DNA of 64,000 bases from UBA4582 sp038106185 (lineage in GTDB: Bacteria > Pseudomonadota > Gammaproteobacteria > Pseudomonadales > Azotimanducaceae), in assembly GCA_038106185.1 (NCBI GenBank), contig JAYODE010000014.1:11376-75375 (forward strand), given 5' to 3'. Under the pieces are notes generated by a model. The model ran no database searches. It was not told the DNA's origin and saw only the letters and a list, made by a program, of their open reading frames with translations. The position numbers were made by a program, and so were the translations under genes. Positions 27,960-37,239 of the stretch are shown here, piece after piece (positions within the stretch are counted from its first letter, which is position 1; the number at the start of each line of letters is the position of its first letter).

Positions 27960-28078
27960 AGGTCGTCATGCATTGAGTCCAATGAATAACGCCACTGTGC
28001 CGCAGCCACTGATGGAGGCCCTGACTTGGGTCAATGGACGAGAAATTCAGCTGCCTCGCAGCATATTAAGCGCCAGAA

Positions 28079-28231
28079 TAAGTGCCAGGTAAGTGCCAAA
28101 TAAGTGCCANNNNNNNNNNNNNNNNNNNNNNNNNNNNNNNNNNNNNNNNNNNNNNNNNNNNNNNNNNNNNNNNNNNNNNNNNNNNNNNNNNNNNNNNNNN
28201 NNNNNNNNNTAAGTGCCAAATAAGTGCCAGA
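28079..28231. repeat. 11-bp tandem repeat holding an assembly gap
   Basis: Copies of taagtgccaaa (11 bp) at 28079, 28090 and 28101 before the N run (28110-28209), and at 28210 and 28221 after it. The 20 bases on each side of the gap are identical, and the true length is unknown. The 378-base space between the monooxygenase start (27959) and the CoA transferase stop (28338) otherwise shows no gene. Confidence 0.88.
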
Positions 28232-28337
28232 GGATTTTCGTAAATGACGGATCAGCGACAAGAATTGGACTTATCTGTATCGCGCAAAGCGCGCTGCCAG
28301 AACCCAAATTGTCCGTCAGTAACTACCTGCTGCGCGC

Positions 28338-29519
28338 CTACTGATCCGTGCCAACGAGGGCCTCATCCGCCAGCAACACACCGCGATTGACAAGCCCTGT
28401 GACAGCACGCTTATCCATGGCCAACCAATCGGTCAGCACCGCCAGGTTATGCTCGCCGCGATGTGGTGCGCCACCACGCACACCACTCTTCGCCGCCGAG
28501 AATCGATAAGGTGATTGCGTCGTGGGTCGTGTACCGCCGGCCCGATCGTCAACCTGAACTATGCTGCCACGCTCATGTATGGTCGCCTGACTGCGAATAT
28601 CTGCGGGGTCGCGCACCAGCCCCCATGCGATATTCATTTCTTTCATGACCCTGCGGAAATCCTCTCCGTCGGTCAGACCTCGAAAGAAAGTACGAGCAGC
28701 GTCTTTTCTACCTCTTACCTTTTCCGCCAGTGCCATATCTGCGGTGGTCGGATCCGTGACACCCTGGCTGGTGGTCAGCAGCTTCCAAAGCAGCCGAAAG
28801 TCGGTAGAGAGTAAAACGGGGCCGAGTGGTGAGTCCCAGACCTCATTCGGCAAAGGCGCCGTGTCATGCGAATCTTCAAGATCATACTGGAGTTGATCAT
28901 CGGTCGCGGTCGAGGCATCTGCCATGGCAATATCGATATGCTGGCCCAGCCCGGTCCGCTGGCGCATGATCACCGCTGCTAACAGGCCAACCAGTCCGTG
29001 CAGCGAGGCATTGGTGTCAGCGACAGACAAGGGCAAATCGCTATAGGGCGCGCCACTGCGCTTCGCATGGCGATGCAGCAGACCAATCTCCGCATGCACC
29101 ACAGGCGCATAGGCTGGCCGGCGCAACTCTGATCCCTGATGACCAAAGCCGGAAATGGATAACATAATCAGCCGCGGGTTGATGGCCTTCAGCGTGTCGT
29201 AGCCTATGCCCAGCCGTTGCATGACATCGGGGCGATAGTTTTCGATGAGAATGTCAGCCTGCGCCACCAGATCACATACCAGCTGCACAGCACCCTCTGC
29301 CCGCAGATCAATACAGATATTGCGTTTACCTGCATTCTGCTGATGGTAGTAGCCAGGCACACCACCCACTACCCGCCCCCAATGCCGGGTCACATCACCC
29401 TCCGGCGGCTCTACCTTGACCACCTCGGCACCCAGATCGCTGAGCATTCGGCCGGCAAACGGACCCGATAGAACACGGGATAAATCCAGTACTCGCAATC
29501 CAGACAAGGGGTAGTCCAT
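28338..29519 (-). CDS. CaiB/BaiF family (class III) CoA transferase
   Basis: 393 residues from the ATG at 29519, which has GGAGG six bases upstream; longer in-frame starts to 29669 lack support. LSGLRVLDLSRVLSGPFAGRMLSDLGAEVVKVE opens the fold, NAGKRNICIDLR and ILIENYRPDVMQRLGIGYDTLK follow, and LSVADTNASLHG carries the expected catalytic Asp. GGAPHRGEHN, then VLTDWL, is the family end. It diverges from the crotonase gene (170 bases between starts), a common arrangement for CoA activation plus beta-oxidation steps. Confidence 0.92.
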   Translation of the reverse strand: MDYPLSGLRVLDLSRVLSGPFAGRMLSDLGAEVVKVEPPEGDVTRHWGRVVGGVPGYYHQQNAGKRNICIDLRAEGAVQLVCDLVAQADILIENYRPDVMQRLGIGYDTLKAINPRLIMLSISGFGHQGSELRRPAYAPVVHAEIGLLHRHAKRSGAPYSDLPLSVADTNASLHGLVGLLAAVIMRQRTGLGQHIDIAMADASTATDDQLQYDLEDSHDTAPLPNEVWDSPLGPVLLSTDFRLLWKLLTTSQGVTDPTTADMALAEKVRGRKDAARTFFRGLTDGEDFRRVMKEMNIAWGLVRDPADIRSQATIHERGSIVQVDDRAGGTRPTTQSPYRFSAAKSGVRGGAPHRGEHNLAVLTDWLAMDKRAVTGLVNRGVLLADEALVGTDQ

Positions 29520-29689
29520 AGTCAGCCTCCACTGAAACCATTGACTGGCCAGCATAGGAAATTCTTCACCTAAAAGCGAGCACACCACCAGCTTACCAAG
29601 ACCCCCTGGCACCTGTACTTTCTTGCAAAGAAAACGTTTAATGCTCGGCTGATACCTTTGAATCGCCATTGAGCAATCTGGAGAACCAC

Positions 29690-30520
29690 ATGGAAAACCG
29701 AGTCCTTATTGACATTCAAGACCACATAGCCCACGTCCGCCTGAATCGCCCGGACAAGATGAACGCTCTTGATGATGCCATGTTCGAGGCGATCAACGAC
29801 GCCGGTGAGCAGCTCAAATCGAATAAAGACATTCGCGCTGTGGTCTTGTCGGGTGAGGGTCGCGCCTTCTGCGCCGGACTCGACATGGGCAATTTCGCCA
29901 ATATGGCGTCGGGAAAGCCGAATGACGCGACAGCCAAGTCAGAGTCAGCGACCGATAACCTTGGCAGACTCGAGCGCCGCACCCACGGTTTGGCCAACCG
30001 CGCTCAATATACCAGCTGGGTCTGGCGTGAATTACCTGTTCCTGTGATCGCTGCCCTGCACGGCGTGGTGTTTGGTGGCGGTTGTCAGATCAGCATTGGC
30101 GCAGATATGCGCTTTGCCGCGCCAGGCACTAAGATCTGCATCATGGAAATGCGCTGGGGCCTGGTGCCTGATATGGGCGCTACGCCTTACCTGCCCCACT
30201 TGCTTCGAGACGATGTCTTGCGTGAATTGACCTATACGAACCGCATCATCGAGGCGGACGAAGCCCAAGCCCTGGGCCTCGTGACTCGAGTCATTGCCAA
30301 TCCCATCGAAGCTGCACTGCAGACAGCCGCTGAGATTGCTGCCAGAAATCCCGAAGCCGTGCGTGCCGCCAAGCGAATTTTGAATAATGCGCCGTTCCAG
30401 AATCCCCAAGACATACTTTTGGCAGAATCTCGCGAACAAGACAAGTTAATCGGCAGACCCAATCAGGTCGAGGCAGTTATGGCGAATTTGGAGAAGCGCG
30501 CACCACAATTCAAAAGCTGA
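29690..30520 (+). CDS. Crotonase/enoyl-CoA hydratase family protein, isomerase-like active site
   Basis: 276 residues from the ATG at 29690 (GGAG six bases before). The oxyanion motif AFCAGLDMG is at 59-67 and GGGCQISIGADMRFA at 129-143. The first Glu of hydratases is Gln133. E153 and D161 (MEMRWGLVPDMG) stand eight residues apart, the same spacing as the Glu196/Asp204 pair of dienoyl-CoA isomerase. Hydratase activity is therefore uncertain; isomerase or another crotonase reaction is possible. It diverges from the CoA transferase. Confidence 0.88.
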   Translation: MENRVLIDIQDHIAHVRLNRPDKMNALDDAMFEAINDAGEQLKSNKDIRAVVLSGEGRAFCAGLDMGNFANMASGKPNDATAKSESATDNLGRLERRTHGLANRAQYTSWVWRELPVPVIAALHGVVFGGGCQISIGADMRFAAPGTKICIMEMRWGLVPDMGATPYLPHLLRDDVLRELTYTNRIIEADEAQALGLVTRVIANPIEAALQTAAEIAARNPEAVRAAKRILNNAPFQNPQDILLAESREQDKLIGRPNQVEAVMANLEKRAPQFKS

Positions 30521-30590
30521 CACCTGATTGAAGGCATTCAAATCAATGCCGCCAAACTGCGCTTGCGCGGATCGGCGGCGTCAGCTCTTA

Positions 30591-32003
30591 TCATGTTTTT
30601 AGCCAATCCGTATGAAACATCTCGCCCCTGGGGCGGTCTATTCGCTCATAGGTATGAGCACCAAAGTAATCTCGTTGGGCTTGCAACAGGTTAGCCGGCA
30701 GGCTGGCGCTACGGTAACCATCGTAATAGGCCAGCGCCGCCGACATCGCCGGCATTGGAACGCCAAGCTCGGCAGCCTTGCCGACTACCTTACGCCAGCC
30801 CACCTGAGCCTGGTTGATAGCGGCGCGAAAGAATTCATCCAGCAACAGATTCTCCAGCGCCGGGTTCTGATCAAATGCCCGCTTGATGTCGTTGAGAAAG
30901 GCACTGCGAATAATGCAGCCACCGCGCCACAGTAGTGAGATAGACCCATAGTTCAGCTGCCAGCCATATTCAGCGGCGGCCGTGCGCATCAATCGGTATC
31001 CTTGCGCGTAAGAAATGATCTTCGCCGCGTACAGGGCATCCTGCAGATAGGCTGTAAATTCGGTAGCGTCATCCTCAAACACTGGGTCAGGACCAGGCAA
31101 AAACTCAGCCGCCTTTAGCCGCTCATCCTTCATCGCCGACAGACATCGAGCAAACACCGCCTCACCAATCAAAGTCAAAGGAATACCCAGCTCCAGTGCA
31201 TTAATCCCCACCCATTTGCCGGTACCCTTCTGACCGGCACGATCGAGAATACGCGCCAGGGTTGGACCTTCGTCATCGACAAAACCCAGGATGTTTGCGG
31301 TGATCTCAATCAAATAGGAGTCGAGCACGCCCTTATTCCAGCGACCAAACACTGCAGACATCTGCGCCTGATCCAGGCCCATACCACGCCCCATGAAGTC
31401 ATAGGCCTCGCAAATCAGTTGCATATCGCCATATTCAATGCCGTTGTGCACCATCTTGATATAGTGGCCTGCCCCACCCTCACCGATCCAGTCACAGCAG
31501 GGTTGATTATCCACGTGCGCTGCAATGGCCTGAAACAGACCCTGAATTCTGGGCCAGGCGGCAGGATTACCGCCTGGCATGATGCTGGGACCATGCCGCG
31601 CACCTTCCTCACCGCCGGAGATACCTGCGCCGATATAGAGAACGCCCTGACTGGCGAGTTCAGCGGTACGGCGACTGGTATTGGTAAACAGTTCGTTACC
31701 ACCATCAATCAAAATATCACCGGGACTCAGGAGGGGTAGCAGTTGTGCAATCAGGGTGTCCACCGGTTCACCGGCATTAACCATCAGCATCACTCGCCGC
31801 GGCAATCGCAGCTGCTGGATCAGGCTTTCAATGGTATCAGCGCCCAACACTCGAGTACCTGCTGCGCGACCACTCAGAAAGTCTTTGACCCGGCCTGCGG
31901 TACGATTGAATACGGCTACGGTGAAGCCATGATCGTTCATATTCAGCGCCAGGTTCTGGCCCATTATCCCCAGTCCAATCAGGCCAATATCTGCAGTCGC
32001 CAT
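30591..32003 (-). CDS. gnd: 6-phosphogluconate dehydrogenase, decarboxylating
   Basis: 470 residues, the size of E. coli Gnd (468). IGLIGLGIMGQNLALNM is the NADP fold start, ISGGEEGARHGPSIMPGG the substrate loop, and GAGHYIKMVHNGIEYGDMQ holds the catalytic Lys. It oxidises 6-phosphogluconate to ribulose 5-phosphate in the pentose phosphate pathway. I choose the ATG at 32003 (AGGAAGG six bases upstream, canonical N-terminus); the ATG at 32033 also has GGAGG and would add ten residues. Transaldolase of the same pathway is 12 kb away. Confidence 0.95.
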   Translation of the reverse strand: MATADIGLIGLGIMGQNLALNMNDHGFTVAVFNRTAGRVKDFLSGRAAGTRVLGADTIESLIQQLRLPRRVMLMVNAGEPVDTLIAQLLPLLSPGDILIDGGNELFTNTSRRTAELASQGVLYIGAGISGGEEGARHGPSIMPGGNPAAWPRIQGLFQAIAAHVDNQPCCDWIGEGGAGHYIKMVHNGIEYGDMQLICEAYDFMGRGMGLDQAQMSAVFGRWNKGVLDSYLIEITANILGFVDDEGPTLARILDRAGQKGTGKWVGINALELGIPLTLIGEAVFARCLSAMKDERLKAAEFLPGPDPVFEDDATEFTAYLQDALYAAKIISYAQGYRLMRTAAAEYGWQLNYGSISLLWRGGCIIRSAFLNDIKRAFDQNPALENLLLDEFFRAAINQAQVGWRKVVGKAAELGVPMPAMSAALAYYDGYRSASLPANLLQAQRDYFGAHTYERIDRPRGEMFHTDWLKT

Positions 32004-32244
32004 AGATCGCCTTCCTGTCGATTCAGCATCCATGCATTCGCCTCCCCGGTATTCCTGTTTTTCGATCATGAACACAACAGGCTGCCTGCCGCCTGGGTAC
32101 TGATTATAACTTGCGCGGCTTTGCGCCACCGTGAGCAGATCAATAGGCGTGGCGAATAGGCGTCAAGGCGAAGGCACTGCAGCGCGGGATCGCTTGCCTG
32201 GACTCGTTCTCTGAGAAAAAAGCAGCCGCTGGTTTATGCCACCA

Positions 32245-33993
32245 TCATGCGGACTGGTCAGCCCTGGACGAAGGTGAGTCAGAAAGGTCCATATAGGCCT
32301 GATACTGACTCAGGTAAATGTTGCCGGTGAGGTGTTTGAGAAAGCCTGTGTCTTTGATCTGGTCCATGACCGGACCCTTGACCTCAGACAAATGAAACTT
32401 GATATCCAGATCTCGCAGGTGCGCATTGATCGCCTCTAGAACCTCGAGCGCAGAATAGTCGATCGTATTACAAGCACTGCACATCAGCACCAGATGTCGA
32501 ACCTGAGGACTATTCTGCAGGGCCGCATAAATATATTCCTCTAGATAGCCGGCGTTGGCAAAAAACAGATTCTCGTCGACTCGCAGTGATAATATTTCAG
32601 GTCGGGTTGAGACCTTGTGTCGCAGAATATTCCGAAAATGTTCGGTACCTTCGATCAGGCCAACCTCTGCTATATGGGGTTTCGATGTGCGATAAAGATA
32701 AAGGCACAGAGACACCAGTACGCCGGCCGCAACACCAGCTTCAACACCGAACCCCAGGGTTCCCAGAATCGTCAGCGCGACGGCATAAAAATCACCTTTC
32801 GACAGGGACCAGGTTTTCCTGAGAATCGAAAAATCGATCAGTGCTGTCACCGCGACAATGATGGTCGCCGCCAAAGTCGCCTGTGGCAGATAATAGAGCA
32901 CGGGCGTCAAAAACAGGGAGGCCAAAGCAATACCCAGCGCCGCGATTATGCCGGCAATCTGAGTGCGGGCACCTGCATCAAAATTGACCACCGAGCGGGA
33001 GAAGCCACCCGTGACGGGAAAACCGCCAGACAAAGAGGACGCCAAATTAGCAGCGCCGAGGCCGACCAATTCCTGATTACTATCGATCCGCTGTCCACGC
33101 TTCGCACCCAAGGTTTTGCCCACCGAAATCGACTCAACATAACCGATAATCGAGATAGCCATGGCTGGCAGAATCAGCAGTTCCAGCAGTGCCATCGAAA
33201 ACACAGGCAGATGCAACTCTGGCAATCCGGCTGGTACCGCACCGACAAGGGCAACGCCTTTGGCTTGCAGGTCAAACGCGACGGCCGAGGCAATGGTCAC
33301 GAGAATACCAACTACCGGAGCAGCCTTTGCGACCAGCTGTGCTGTGTTCAAAGACAGGCCCAACTGATTCATCAAATTGACTGCGCCATGCCGCGCCCAA
33401 AATAGGAAACAGACCACGCCAACGCCCACCACAAGGGCGTAATAATTGACATTGGACAAATGCTGAAGCAAAGACAGTGAAAGCTCGAAAAAGGTATCAC
33501 CCTGCGCCTTGACACCCACCAGGTGCTTGAGTTGACTGAGCACAATCAGAATCCCGGACGCCGTGATAAAACCTGATACCACCGTGTGAGACAGGAAATT
33601 GGCGAGAAAGCCAAGGCGCAACACACCCAGCAGAATCAGAAAAGCACCAGATAAAAACGCCAACAGGACCGCCGCGCTGACATAGTCTTGGGTGCCTGCT
33701 TCCGCGACCTGCCCCAGCGCGACCGCCGTCATCAGTGAGGCGATAGCCACCGGACCCACCGACAGGGTTCGGCTGCTGCCGAAAATGGCGTAGGCGACCA
33801 ATGGCAGGATGCTCGCATACAGTCCCACCTCAGGTGGCACACCAGCGAGTAAGGCATAGGCCAGAGACTGGGGAATCAGCATCATGGTCACAACCAGTCC
33901 CGCAATGAGATCACTGACCATCGACTCACGGTTGTAGCCTCGCAGGGATCCAACAATCGGTACGGCCGCTATCAGGGTGGATAACTTCAGCAT
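32245..33993 (-). CDS. SulP family inorganic anion transporter with STAS domain
   Basis: 582 residues from the ATG at 33993 (GGTGAG upstream), eight bases after the SQR gene. The membrane part has the SulP features LIAGLVVTMMLIPQSLAYALLAGVPPEVGLYASILPLVAYAIFGSSRTLSVGPVA (in parts). The C-terminal STAS domain (about 450-560) ends in CNTIDYSALEVLEAINAHL. It sits after a sulfide oxidising enzyme, and related SulP genes are often beside such enzymes, so movement of sulfite or sulfate is plausible but not proven; bicarbonate is an alternative. Confidence 0.9.
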   Translation of the reverse strand: MLKLSTLIAAVPIVGSLRGYNRESMVSDLIAGLVVTMMLIPQSLAYALLAGVPPEVGLYASILPLVAYAIFGSSRTLSVGPVAIASLMTAVALGQVAEAGTQDYVSAAVLLAFLSGAFLILLGVLRLGFLANFLSHTVVSGFITASGILIVLSQLKHLVGVKAQGDTFFELSLSLLQHLSNVNYYALVVGVGVVCFLFWARHGAVNLMNQLGLSLNTAQLVAKAAPVVGILVTIASAVAFDLQAKGVALVGAVPAGLPELHLPVFSMALLELLILPAMAISIIGYVESISVGKTLGAKRGQRIDSNQELVGLGAANLASSLSGGFPVTGGFSRSVVNFDAGARTQIAGIIAALGIALASLFLTPVLYYLPQATLAATIIVAVTALIDFSILRKTWSLSKGDFYAVALTILGTLGFGVEAGVAAGVLVSLCLYLYRTSKPHIAEVGLIEGTEHFRNILRHKVSTRPEILSLRVDENLFFANAGYLEEYIYAALQNSPQVRHLVLMCSACNTIDYSALEVLEAINAHLRDLDIKFHLSEVKGPVMDQIKDTGFLKHLTGNIYLSQYQAYMDLSDSPSSRADQSA

Positions 33994-34001
33994 CGGCTCA
34001 C

Positions 34002-35639
34002 CTACACCAGCCACTCGCGTCCTTTGAGCATGAGGTGCCAATAAACAGCAGGTAGAGCGCGGGCTTTCAGGAACCAGGCAAACCGGGTCGGCTGCGCACC
34101 GTTGTTCAACCAAGCGGGGAATGTCGGCAGCAGCTTGCCACCATAACCGAACTCGGCCAAGACGATCTTGCCCCGCTCTACGGTTAAAGGGCAGGATCCA
34201 TAGCCGTCATAACGGCCAGTCAGGACTTGAGACTTCATTGCACTGACAAGGTTATCCGCGACGACCGGGACCTGTTTGCGCGCGGCCGCCATAGTCTTGG
34301 CGTTCGGCGCATTCATCACGTCCCCCAGGCCCCAGATATTAGTGAAACGCTGGTGACGCAGGGTTGCCTGATCCACATCCAGCCAGCCGTTGGCATCGGC
34401 GAGCGAGCTGTGTCTGACAAAATCGGGGGCGCACTGGGGCGGGCAAACATGCAGCATATCGAATTCAACGCAGGTTTCGTGTTTGACGCCCGCATCATCG
34501 ACACTGGCGAACCAGGCCTTTTGATGCGGGCCATCAACTCGTACCAGAGTTTGTTTGAAATGCAGCCTGGCACGGTATTTCTCGATATATTTCATCAAAG
34601 CCGGCACATAATGCTCGACCCCGAATAATACGGCACCGGCGTTGTAGAAATCGATACTGATATCCTTGAGCACACCCTCTCGCCGCCAGGCATCCGCGGA
34701 AAGATAAAGTGCTTTTTGCGGGGCGCCGGCACACTTGATGGGCATGGGTGGCTGCGTGAACACGGCCTTGCCACGCTTGAGGGAGTTCACCAGTTCCCAG
34801 GTATAGGGCGCCAGGTCATAGCGATAGTTTGAAGTCACGCCATTTTTACCCAGAGCCTCATCAAGTCCCTCTACCGCCGACCAGTCAAGCTTCAGGCCCG
34901 GGCATACCACCAGCTGTTGGTATCGGACCTTCTCACCATTTTCAAGGCTCACTCGATTATTTTCAGGATCAAAGGCGACCACGGTCTGCTGCAACCAGCT
35001 GACCCCTGACGGAATAAGACTGCGCATCTTTCGCTGAGTAGACTTCTGATTGAAGACGCCGGCACCCACCAGGGTCCAGCCAGGCTGATAATAGTGCTCA
35101 TTCGAGGGGTCGATCAGGACTATGCTGAGTCGCGGCTCACGTTTTTTCAGACTTGCAGCCACCGCAATGCCGGCTGAGCCAGCACCAACGATCACAACGT
35201 CATAGTCCGGGCGCTGAACCACCCCGCTGGACTCTGCTTGCTGAAGAAAACCCGTGACATCAAAACCCGTCACAGCAGCCTCACTGGCAACGGCTGCCAG
35301 AGATTGTCCCAGATTCACCTGACTCGCCGCCCAGATATTGGTGGAGCGATTACCCGTACGGCAATAACCATGAATTTTTTTACCCGAATTCAACAGCTGA
35401 CCAAATTCCACGACTTGATCATGGCGCAACTCTGCCGGCTTAAAAGCCAGCTGCACTGCCACTATCCCCCGCTCCTTGGCAGCTGCCTCTATCTCCGCAA
35501 AGGTCGGCTGATCCGCCGCCTCATGGTCAGGTCGATTACACACCAGTATCTCAACCTTGGCTGCTGCCAACGCATCCAGATCGTCAATCGACAACTGCGC
35601 TGATACCGAGAACCGCTCATCGATTTTCTTGATTTCCAT
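34002..35639 (-). CDS. DUF442 phosphatase-like/rhodanese-like domain fused to sulfide:quinone oxidoreductase
   Basis: 545 residues in two parts. Residues 1-135 form a DUF442 (Blh-type) domain with the active loop HGYCRTGNRS (C93 to R98), the P-loop of protein tyrosine phosphatase-like sulfur transferases. Residues 145-545 are a flavoprotein with GAGSAG at 152-157, GWTLVGAG, Cys246 (VVCPG) and Cys303 (PIKCAGAPQKALYLSADAWRR), the pair expected of type II SQR. It should oxidise sulfide to persulfide, handing electrons to quinone at the membrane face; the N-terminal domain may process the sulfur. The start at 35639 has GAGGGG six bases upstream. It precedes a SulP transporter. Confidence 0.9.
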   Translation of the reverse strand: MEIKKIDERFSVSAQLSIDDLDALAAAKVEILVCNRPDHEAADQPTFAEIEAAAKERGIVAVQLAFKPAELRHDQVVEFGQLLNSGKKIHGYCRTGNRSTNIWAASQVNLGQSLAAVASEAAVTGFDVTGFLQQAESSGVVQRPDYDVVIVGAGSAGIAVAASLKKREPRLSIVLIDPSNEHYYQPGWTLVGAGVFNQKSTQRKMRSLIPSGVSWLQQTVVAFDPENNRVSLENGEKVRYQQLVVCPGLKLDWSAVEGLDEALGKNGVTSNYRYDLAPYTWELVNSLKRGKAVFTQPPMPIKCAGAPQKALYLSADAWRREGVLKDISIDFYNAGAVLFGVEHYVPALMKYIEKYRARLHFKQTLVRVDGPHQKAWFASVDDAGVKHETCVEFDMLHVCPPQCAPDFVRHSSLADANGWLDVDQATLRHQRFTNIWGLGDVMNAPNAKTMAAARKQVPVVADNLVSAMKSQVLTGRYDGYGSCPLTVERGKIVLAEFGYGGKLLPTFPAWLNNGAQPTRFAWFLKARALPAVYWHLMLKGREWLV

Positions 35640-36204
35640 CGCCATCCCCTCGCCAGTGAATGAAACCCATTTACCCGAGTTTATACCAGTTACCTGACCC
35701 CAACACACGTCTACCGCCAGGATTCGACAACCTGCGCGATCAGATACCGACCNNNNNNNNNNNNNNNNNNNNNNNNNNNNNNNNNNNNNNNNNNNNNNNN
35801 NNNNNNNNNNNNNNNNNNNNNNNNNNNNNNNNNNNNNNNNNNNNNNNNNNNNCTAAGCGTCAATCCTTCAAGCTGGCCTTGAGCCCAGCCACTGCGGCCA
35901 CATCACTGTACACTCAGACTCGTTCAGCGCCCATAAACACCTCCACCACCGACTGCTCAAACCGTGACTTGAAAGGCAGTACAAAAGCTGAAAAACGTCT
36001 GAAAAACGCCTGAACAAAGGCTTCACTGACGAATTTTTAACGCTTATCCAAGATCACTTGATTACCTGCCAACGCCATTTACCGCAGAGCCGGTTAAGGA
36101 ATCATTTGTCAAACCACGTCCAACATGGCATTTTGCCCACCAATAACACTCAAGGAGACTTGCTCATTCCGGCAAGCCTCTACAGCCACTTTTGGAGAAA
36201 CAAG
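35640..36204. other. Intergenic region with assembly gap
   Basis: No convincing gene. The N run is at 35753-35852. Downstream sequence to 36204 is the upstream region of the SDR gene and may carry its promoter. Open frames crossing the gap have no coding character. No matching sequence is seen on the two sides of this gap. Confidence 0.7.
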
Positions 36205-36975
36205 ATGGATTTAGGACTCAAAGGCCGCAATGTATTCGTGACCGGCTCTACACGCGGCATAGGGCGAGCCATCGCGGACACTTTTGCCGATGAAGGCTGT
36301 AATGTCGCCATCTGTGCGCGCAACCCAGACGAGATTGCACAGGCGCTGAAGGACCTAAGTGCCAGGGGTATTAAGGCCGTAGGTAAGCAGGTGGATATCA
36401 TGGCTGAAGGCGAATTGAAGGCCTGGGTGTTAGAGGCCGGCGCGCAGTTAGGCGGCTTGGATATTCTGGTTTCCAACGTCGGCGCCATGGCGCAAGGTAT
36501 CGACCGGGAATCCTGGATGAAAAATATTAATGTTGATGTGTTTGGACTCGTAGATATGATTGAGGCAGGACAGAGTTTCCTTCAATCCGCGGCCCAGCAG
36601 CATGGTGATGCGGCCGTGATCGCCGTCGGCTCTGTATCCAGCACCACCGCAGCAGTCGCGTCCTCCTACGGCGCGGTCAAGGCGGCCATGGTGCATTTCA
36701 TTAAAGGTTACGCGAAACAGAACGCAGCACAGAAAATACGGGCCAATATCGTCTCTCCCGGCACGGTTTATTTTGATGGTGGCATCTGGCAGACCATAGA
36801 AAAACATAACCCGGAAATGTTTAAAGGCGCCATGGCAAGAAATCCAACAGGCCGCATGGCGACCGCCTTTGACGTTGCCAATGCTGTCGTGTTTCTCGCC
36901 AGCCCGCGCTCAAGCTTCACGACTGGCATCAACCTGAACGTTGATGGTGCCATCACCGACAGGGTGAATTTTTAA
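36205..36975 (+). CDS. SDR family oxidoreductase
   Basis: 256 residues from the ATG at 36205, with GGAG seven bases upstream; a longer frame to 36058 is unlikely. Features: TGSTRGIG, SNVGAMAQG in place of NNAG, Ser in GSVSSTTAAVASSYGAVKAAM with Tyr and Lys of YGAVK, and the ending SSFTTGINLNVDGAITDRV. Reduces or oxidises an unknown alcohol or ketone. Precedes an acyl-CoA synthetase after 264 bases that include a hairpin and a gap. Confidence 0.88.
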   Translation: MDLGLKGRNVFVTGSTRGIGRAIADTFADEGCNVAICARNPDEIAQALKDLSARGIKAVGKQVDIMAEGELKAWVLEAGAQLGGLDILVSNVGAMAQGIDRESWMKNINVDVFGLVDMIEAGQSFLQSAAQQHGDAAVIAVGSVSSTTAAVASSYGAVKAAMVHFIKGYAKQNAAQKIRANIVSPGTVYFDGGIWQTIEKHNPEMFKGAMARNPTGRMATAFDVANAVVFLASPRSSFTTGINLNVDGAITDRVNF

Positions 36976-37013
36976 CCAGCTCCCTCACTATAAAACTGCA
37001 ACTCCTGGTACGA

Positions 37014-37033
37014 GCGCTCGGGACACCGAGCGC
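37014..37033 (+). terminator. Perfect 8-bp hairpin downstream of SDR gene
   Basis: GCGCTCGG pairs with CCGAGCGC around a GACA loop, 39 bases after the SDR stop. No run of T follows, so a factor-independent terminator is not certain; it could be a processing or Rho-linked signal. The rest of 36976-37239 is a gap (37059-37158) and short sequence with no gene. Confidence 0.45.
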
Positions 37034-37239
37034 GCTGCCTGGTATTAAGCAATGCCCANNNNNNNNNNNNNNNNNNNNNNNNNNNNNNNNNNNNNNNNNN
37101 NNNNNNNNNNNNNNNNNNNNNNNNNNNNNNNNNNNNNNNNNNNNNNNNNNNNNNNNNNCTGCAACACATCAGTACTGTACAAGCTGTCCCTGACTGTCTT
37201 ACCCTAGCCTTTTCGAGAACCCTCAACAGGAGATCCATC

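Noticed and set aside
30545..30600. Terminator between the crotonase and gnd
   Set aside because: A GCCGCC/GGCGGC pairing exists but the loop is about 20 bases and the T-rich stretch is too distant; not convincing.
35660..36013. Open frame crossing the gap at 35753
   Set aside because: It depends on undetermined bases, and the readable flanks have no coding character.
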